DNA from: Tolypocladium sp. Sup5 PDA-1
Lineage: Eukaryota > Ascomycota > Sordariomycetes > Hypocreales > Ophiocordycipitaceae
Assembly (NCBI GenBank): GCA_000750105.3
Contig: JPHH03000057.1
Span: forward strand, 1 to 64,000
DNA: 64,000 bases
Reading direction: 5' to 3'
Part shown: piece after piece, positions 58,901 to 64,000 of the stretch
Layout of the letters: each line of letters starts with the position of its first letter
How positions within the stretch are numbered: the first letter of the stretch is position 1
Made by a program: the position numbers and the translations under genes
The notes under the pieces: model-generated
Databases searched by the model: none
Told to the model about the DNA's origin: nothing
Seen by the model: the letters and a program-made list of their open reading frames with translations, nothing else

Positions 58901-61057
58901 ATCGCACATGTCAAATGCGGACTGACCCTGGGTGTTTTAGTCCCCTCTGCCCATTGTCCGCGTGGAAGCTAGGGAGGGCCGCGAACGACGAAGCGAGACG
59001 GCAACGGCGATGGCGACACGCAAGGCTACACGCAGGGCCTGAGGCTCCCACGAAGCCTGCTCATAATGGCCGTCCCACTAATGCGCGCCAGGGCTTGGAT
59101 CTCGTTTTGTCTGCCGAGAGGTCGCCATCCATCATCAACCTCAGGGGCCCCAAATTGAGCCTTGGCCAAGCAGTCGACCCATTCTCGGAGTTGGCGGGTC
59201 TGGGGACGACTGTCGATGCTGCACTCCAGCATCTGGCACCAAGGCAAGGGCCGGGGGGTGCTTCTCAGCATGGCCATCCAGACCAAAACGCCTCCTTGCT
59301 CTTTGACACTCTGTGTAACCAACCATGGCATCCAAGACACTGCGTAATGCCTTTGTTGCCTGACGTTGAAGACGAGCTCACCATGAAGGCCCTACCAGCA
59401 TCGACAATCTGCCGGCTCATGGCTTTCGGCAGAACGAAAGAGAGGCAAAGTTCTGAAGAGGCAAGAGATGGAGTGGGCCAACACGCAATTTTTACTTCAA
59501 CAGCCTGTCCTGATTCTTCATTCATCCCAGTCTAGGGCGATGTCGTCGGTTCACCGGATTCGGTTTGGCGTAGAGACAAAATCTTCGACCGAGTCGTTGC
59601 TGATGACGAAGAGAGCAAGAAAACGACGCTATCACGCGGCTCGGTCCCGCGGCTGACTGGCGCCGTCGCGGTCCGAGCCAGGTCTCTCACGCGAGGCTGA
59701 TAATGACCAAGGCGCGGGAGGACGAGCACTAACGCGTGGCAGGGAACGAGGATGTTGATCTGTGCCGGAAAACCCTGCACTCGCAATGCATTGATGCTGA
59801 TGCGCGCCATGAAGCCGATACTCGTACTGATCATGTGTCCCGACTCTTTCGCGGCGACGAGGCTGAGGAGAGGCTAAGCTCGCAGTGGCTTATTGCTTGT
59901 TAGGCCTCGTCTCGTCTCGTCTGGGCCAGGCTGCTCTGCACGACGGCCTGCCTTGCACCAATCCCTGTGCTGTTGTTGTCTTGGGGGAAAAGAGGGCTTG
60001 CATGGGGCCACCCCTGCTGGCACGGACGGGTCTCCCGTCCTCGCTCATCAGGCTCGATCTCTCCCTCGTCGAGGACCGCCAGGGCCAGAGGCCCAGAATG
60101 AGGACAGTCCGCGCGCGACAACGAAATGCTGTCGACTGGGGAAGGGTGACGGGTGCACTGTCGTTGTGGGAGCTTGCAGAGCTCGACCGGGGCTGGCTCG
60201 GGGTCTCTCATCTCCGGAGAGACACTCCTCGTGGAGTTTCATGGTCGGGACATGATGAGAATGTCTCGGACAAAAGACGACGAGCAGCACAGCAGAGGCC
60301 GAGGGCTTGGACCTGGGTCACCTGGCTGGACCTGTCCGGACCTGGACCTGGACATGGACCTGCAACGAGGCCTGGCGGGCTTGCCAAAGACGACGACGCA
60401 ATAGCCAACGCCCTGCTAGTTGTGTAGTGTAGTGTCGTATACGGATTACACCTCGACGAGGAGAAGAATTGGTGGCTTTCTCGCTAGCAGACCGAGTCGT
60501 GCTGAGCTCTCGGCGCGCTGTTGCCTTCTCAGTCATGAGTCTCTTCCCCCAAATGGATGCGAGTGGGCACACCACCCTGCAACGGACCCCTGCTTGGCCG
60601 ACATGGAGTGGAGGGGTGGGTGTGAGTGAGCCCGCCTCTGGGGATGACCTCAACTGTCCTCCACTCTGCCCACTGGGCCGACCAAACAAGGCGCAAAGCA
60701 GACGTCAGAGAGCCTCTGCTGTCGAAATGCCTCATCGGCGGCAAGCCAGCCCCTCTCTCTGGCGTCGTCAAACGGCTGAAGAGGGGAGTCCAGTGGCTCG
60801 AGATTGAGCAACCGAGGCAGAGCCCGGAGAGAGCAGCGAAATCAGACTTTGGGCTAGGCAAGGAAAGGGAAGGGGAGAGAGCTACTCAACAGACCAGCAG
60901 GGGTCCCGTCTTCCGTCACCCGCCATGCGGCCTGCCCCGTCCATCCGTCCCTGGTTTGCCCGTCGACGTACGAGTACAAGTGTACACGGCGGACTTGCTT
61001 TTTCCCTGCTATAAGGCAGAATGGGGGAACAATAGAGATTCCCCTGACTTACACAGC

Positions 61058-61077
61058 GTGTGTGTGTGTGTGTGTGT
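61058..61077 (+). repeat. (GT)10 microsatellite
   Basis: Ten uninterrupted GT dinucleotides in non-coding DNA. Confidence 0.95.
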
Positions 61078-61454
61078 TACTGGCGAGTATAGGCGCGAAC
61101 GTATGATCGAAGCAGATAACAGTCGGCTCCGACTCCGACTCCGAGACGCACAACCAAGGACAAGGCCGTGCTACCAGAGGCGACGTCGATCGAGTCTGGC
61201 TGTTGGCCACGGCCCAACTCGGTCGGGGATGCCTCTTCAACCTTGCCCTCCCAGGCCGTAACAGCAGGCAGTCAAAGGCCTTCAATCATCTTGGGGCATT
61301 GCTCTGGACGATCGCCAGGGACCTTCTGATGCACCCCAGCTCCGGCTCATTGACGAATGCTTGCTGAGTTGACGCCTATTGCCGTTTGCTGCTCTCGTTG
61401 CTACCCTCTTCCCGCTGCTGGCGTCTGTGCCCTGGTCGGTGGCTCGGCGGCTCT

Positions 61455-61488
61455 TGTCTTGTCCTGTCCTGTCCTGTCCTGTCTTGTC
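61455..61488 (+). repeat. GTCCT pentanucleotide repeats
   Basis: Four perfect GTCCT units flanked by GTCTT variants, in a pyrimidine-rich zone. Confidence 0.9.
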
Positions 61489-62703
61489 ATACCCCATCCC
61501 ATCTCCATCCAGGAGGACCCCCAACATTGCCGCCCTCTCTCTCGCTCGCTCGCTCTCACACACCCATCCTTCTTCTTAGATCCAATCCTACCCACCAAGA
61601 GTTTTCGGTCGCATCTGCCCTCTCTCGTCCACACGCACGCACGTTTCTCCTCTCGCATCCACACCCGCTCTTACACGCCCCCCCGAGGAAGAAACCCCCT
61701 GGACCATACTCGTGCATGTGCGTGCATACTACATACATATGTACGCGGTCAACGTCCGCCGCTTTGTGTTTCCTTACACACATATGTACTAGCCCATATC
61801 CACGGCCGATTCTGGCTCGGCGGAACAGGATCGATACCTCGACTCGACTTGCATACTAGCCCGTTGCGCGCGGTTCGCGGCTGCTCTACTTGCTCACGGT
61901 GGGCTATAGGTTTCCGCTTCCTCTTGGGCATTGCCGAATTTACACGACTATTTGGCTTTGCGCTTTCGACATTCGGGAGTGTCCACTCCAACTCTGTTGA
62001 CATCTCTCGTGTTGGCGCGGAGAGTTCTCCGCCGTCCGCATTCCAGCCGGAGAGACCGTTGCAGCGTTCTCGGCAGCGACCGCCCCACGAAGAGACGGGA
62101 GTTGCACAGAGCGTCTGAACAAAACTTCCCCTCCGGCTGTCTCACGCCTACCGTCACCTTTCTTGGAGGGGCCACTTGAATTACAACCGTCAAAGCGCAG
62201 AGGGTCTGGGAGCTATTCCCGAGCAGGCGAGCACTCGACGGGCCTGACGCCTGACAGCTCGTTGATCAGCATCAGATTGGGAAGAATCGTGCTTAACAAT
62301 CGACTATATAGCTGCTCTCCCGTCGGCCAAGCGCTGGCATCGAGAGTCTGACTTCAGACAGGCTTTGTGGGAGTGCCTTGTGGGTATTGCCCTGGGGCGC
62401 ATCGGGAATCCAGAAGAGCCGAGCCAGCCTTCTCCGCACCTGTTCGGGCTGAAGTGGAAAAGACGATGCATTTCTTCGGCATTATTTGTTCATGAGGTTC
62501 GTACCATCTTCTTCTCGTCGCAGACGGGAGCCGTTTGCTTTCTCTTTCCCTCGCGACTGGAGCAGAGAAGCGTTGCGTGCGGATGCATATCTCGCCCGAC
62601 TGGGCAACCTGTTGCTTCTGCAAGCTGTCTGCTTGTTGCTGACGAAACTCCCTCGGCCATAGGCTCTAGCTATATTAAAATCCAGTGACAACTGGACGAC
62701 CAC

Positions 62704-62859
62704 ATGAAGAATGATGAATACGGGCATCGATGGGTCTGCCGCCATGGAGCAGGACGCGACCATGGTGCAAGGGAACGGGTACGGCAACGACAACTGGGTC
62801 AGCATAAGCCCATACAGCCAGAGCCCGTACGACAACAGTCCCATGAACGAGTACGCTAG
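62704..62859 (+). other. Upstream ORF overlapping the CENP-B-type start
   Basis: An ATG 7 bp before the main ATG opens a 51-codon frame that ends inside the main coding sequence. If used, it would reduce translation of the main protein or require leaky scanning. Whether it is in the mRNA is unknown. Confidence 0.4.
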
Positions 62860-64000
62860 CTTCGGGCAGTTCATGCCTCACGGTCTGCCGTCAGAGTCTA
62901 TCAACAGGATGCCTCCACCGCATCCGGGTATCCAACCACCACCTAGTCAACCTCAGCAACAACACCATCACCTCCCCCATCACCAGTTGATACAGCCTGC
63001 GCCGCCACCAATGGGCCATCATCAGCTGCCCATGTTGAACACGACCTGGCCGAGCCAGCTCACGAATCCAACGCCGACTTCTTCAGCAGGGAGTTACTCG
63101 GCACCTCCGCTCTCTATAACGCCGGCATCCAGCGGACCGCCCCCGACGCCTGTTCCCACTTCGTCCACGGCGCTGCCACCCGCAAGTTCCGCAAAGGGGA
63201 CGAGGTCGTCACAAACCGTCGAGAGTTCCAAGCAGCCGAGCCAGCCTGAGAAGACACCCAGGAAGACACTGAGTGCGGAACAGAAGCGAGCAATGTGCCA
63301 GTACCACGATGAGAATCCGGGGACGAGACAGGCAGACATTGGTGCCAAATTCGGCGTGGAGAGAAGGTAAGCCAAAAGAGACGGTAGCTTCGTCCGAGCT
63401 GTTGTAAAGTCGGTGTCTAATCGTGCGGTGATCCAGTACGGTTTCAAAGGTATTGCGACATAGAGACCAGTATCTGAAGCGGGAGCAAGACGCAGCAGAG
63501 TTTGCGTACAAGCGCGCAAAAATCGGCAAACACCCAGACTTTGACCGGACGCTCAGCAACTACATTCGACGGCAGCAACAGCGAGGTTTCGACGTCAAGG
63601 ATGAAGAGATCATGGAGCAGGCTAAGCTGTTTGCCCACGCAAGTGGGAATCAAGAGGGCCTGTTGGGCACGCTGACGAGCAGCTGGCTCCAGAAGTTCAA
63701 GCAGAAACACGGGCTCGGTTCGGGCAGGCTCATGCGGCGAGCATCCGAAGCAAACATTCCTGATAGCGCGAGAATGTCGACAGCACTTCCTGCCCTCGAT
63801 AAGGGGACGACACCGGGAGGAATCACTCCCACATCGCCGACGCAACCGCTTTCACCCCGTTCGGGGAGCCGGAGCGACGAGGACTTGCACAAGGAGACGC
63901 TCGACTTTGAATTTACGTACAGGGCTCATGGGTCCCAGTCGAATACGTCGCTCGCCAGCGATGCTCGGGACAATGGCGCCCCGTCCTTTTCTGCGGGCAC
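62711..64000 (+). CDS. CENP-B/Abp1-type helix-turn-helix DNA-binding protein (partial)
   Basis: The right edge cuts this gene; about 406 residues are visible. Exons 62711-63366 and 63437-64000 or beyond join across a 70-bp intron (GTAAGC...CCAG) that splits the DNA-binding domain. About 170 residues of Pro/Gln/His/Ser-rich disorder come first. Then comes a Psq/Abp1-like helix-turn-helix: KRAMCQYHDENPGTRQADIG, AKFGVERR-STVSKVLRHR. A CENP-B (Tc5-type) helix-turn-helix follows: YIRRQQQRGFDVKDEEIMEQ, AKLFAH...SSWLQKFKQKHGL. This two-domain order is that of CENP-B and fission yeast Abp1/Cbh, proteins derived from pogo-like transposases. Whether a transposase-like DDE domain follows is outside the window. 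The Ser/Pro-rich residues after the second domain suggest a transcription factor rather than a transposase. Confidence 0.88.

Larger units (their letters stand above)
55993..62703. other. Gene desert of about 6.7 kb before the CENP-B-type gene
   Basis: No open frame shows a recognisable domain or convincing splice structure. Contents seen: TACTCGTA/TACGAGTA elements at 58093, 58268, 59819 and 60968; a (GT)10 microsatellite at 61058-61077; GTCCT repeats at 61455-61488; a CTCGCT-rich, pyrimidine-rich zone at about 61380-61700 that could be promoter or leader. The stretch may contain long leader exons or non-coding RNA, but this cannot be decided from sequence alone. Confidence 0.6.

Noticed and set aside
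58780..59535. 251-codon open frame in the right desert
   Set aside because: Begins at a non-ATG codon, has mixed unrecognisable content and overlaps open frames on the other strand.
61357..62118. 253-codon open frame in the leader zone before the CENP-B-type gene
   Set aside because: Translated pyrimidine-rich and repeat DNA (Ser/Leu/Pro/His bias), no domain.

Overview
The window is nuclear DNA of a filamentous ascomycete, most likely a Sordariomycete of the Hypocreales type. The grounds are protein-coding genes broken by short introns (about 47-200 bp, GT...AG, CTNAC-like branch sites), GC-rich codons, separate monocistronic genes on both strands, pyrimidine-rich leaders, and the protein set itself. 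The species is not identified. Sixteen protein-coding genes are supported; the last runs off the right edge. No rRNA, tRNA, CRISPR array or intact transposon was found. Exon joins were worked out by hand from reading frame, splice signals and family knowledge; no alignment was run.

Layout. 0-10 kb is largely mitochondrial: a Cbp3-type cytochrome bc1 assembly chaperone, the mitochondrial ketoacyl-ACP synthase Cem1, an oligopeptide transporter, the pyruvate dehydrogenase E3-binding protein Pdx1, and a two-membrane-span protein resembling TMEM223/Mrx15. 9.8-16.1 kb is a gene desert. 16-30 kb holds a leucine-rich-repeat protein, the NuA3 PHD-finger subunit Nto1, the PP1 catalytic subunit and a SelW/Rdx-family protein. 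31-38 kb holds a G-protein gamma subunit, the ubiquitin-like modifier Hub1 with an RS-like extension, and eIF3a. A 4-kb spacer then precedes a secreted WSC-domain mucin-like protein, polyprenol reductase (Dfg10), an AlkB6-type dioxygenase, the Set3C ankyrin subunit Hos4 and the GTPase Rbg1. 56-62.7 kb is a second desert, in front of a CENP-B/Abp1-type DNA-binding protein that is cut by the window end.

The genes do not form a biosynthetic cluster. The tightest functional link is in the first 10 kb: Cem1 belongs to mitochondrial type II fatty acid synthesis, which supplies the octanoyl precursor of lipoate, and Pdx1 carries a lipoyl domain. Nto1 and Hos4 are both chromatin-complex subunits; eIF3a and Rbg1 both act in translation.

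The most unusual things seen are: an eIF3a first exon that is only the ATG; a probable one-base frame break in the AlkB6 gene exactly between its His and Asp iron ligands; a secreted WSC protein with four identical 75-bp repeats and a C-terminal domain with cysteines at about seven-residue spacing; a frame-preserving stop-free intron inside the Rbg1 G domain; Hub1 fused to an Arg/Asp-Ser tract; and an 8-bp element (TACTCGTA/TACGAGTA) recurring about twelve times, in non-coding DNA only.
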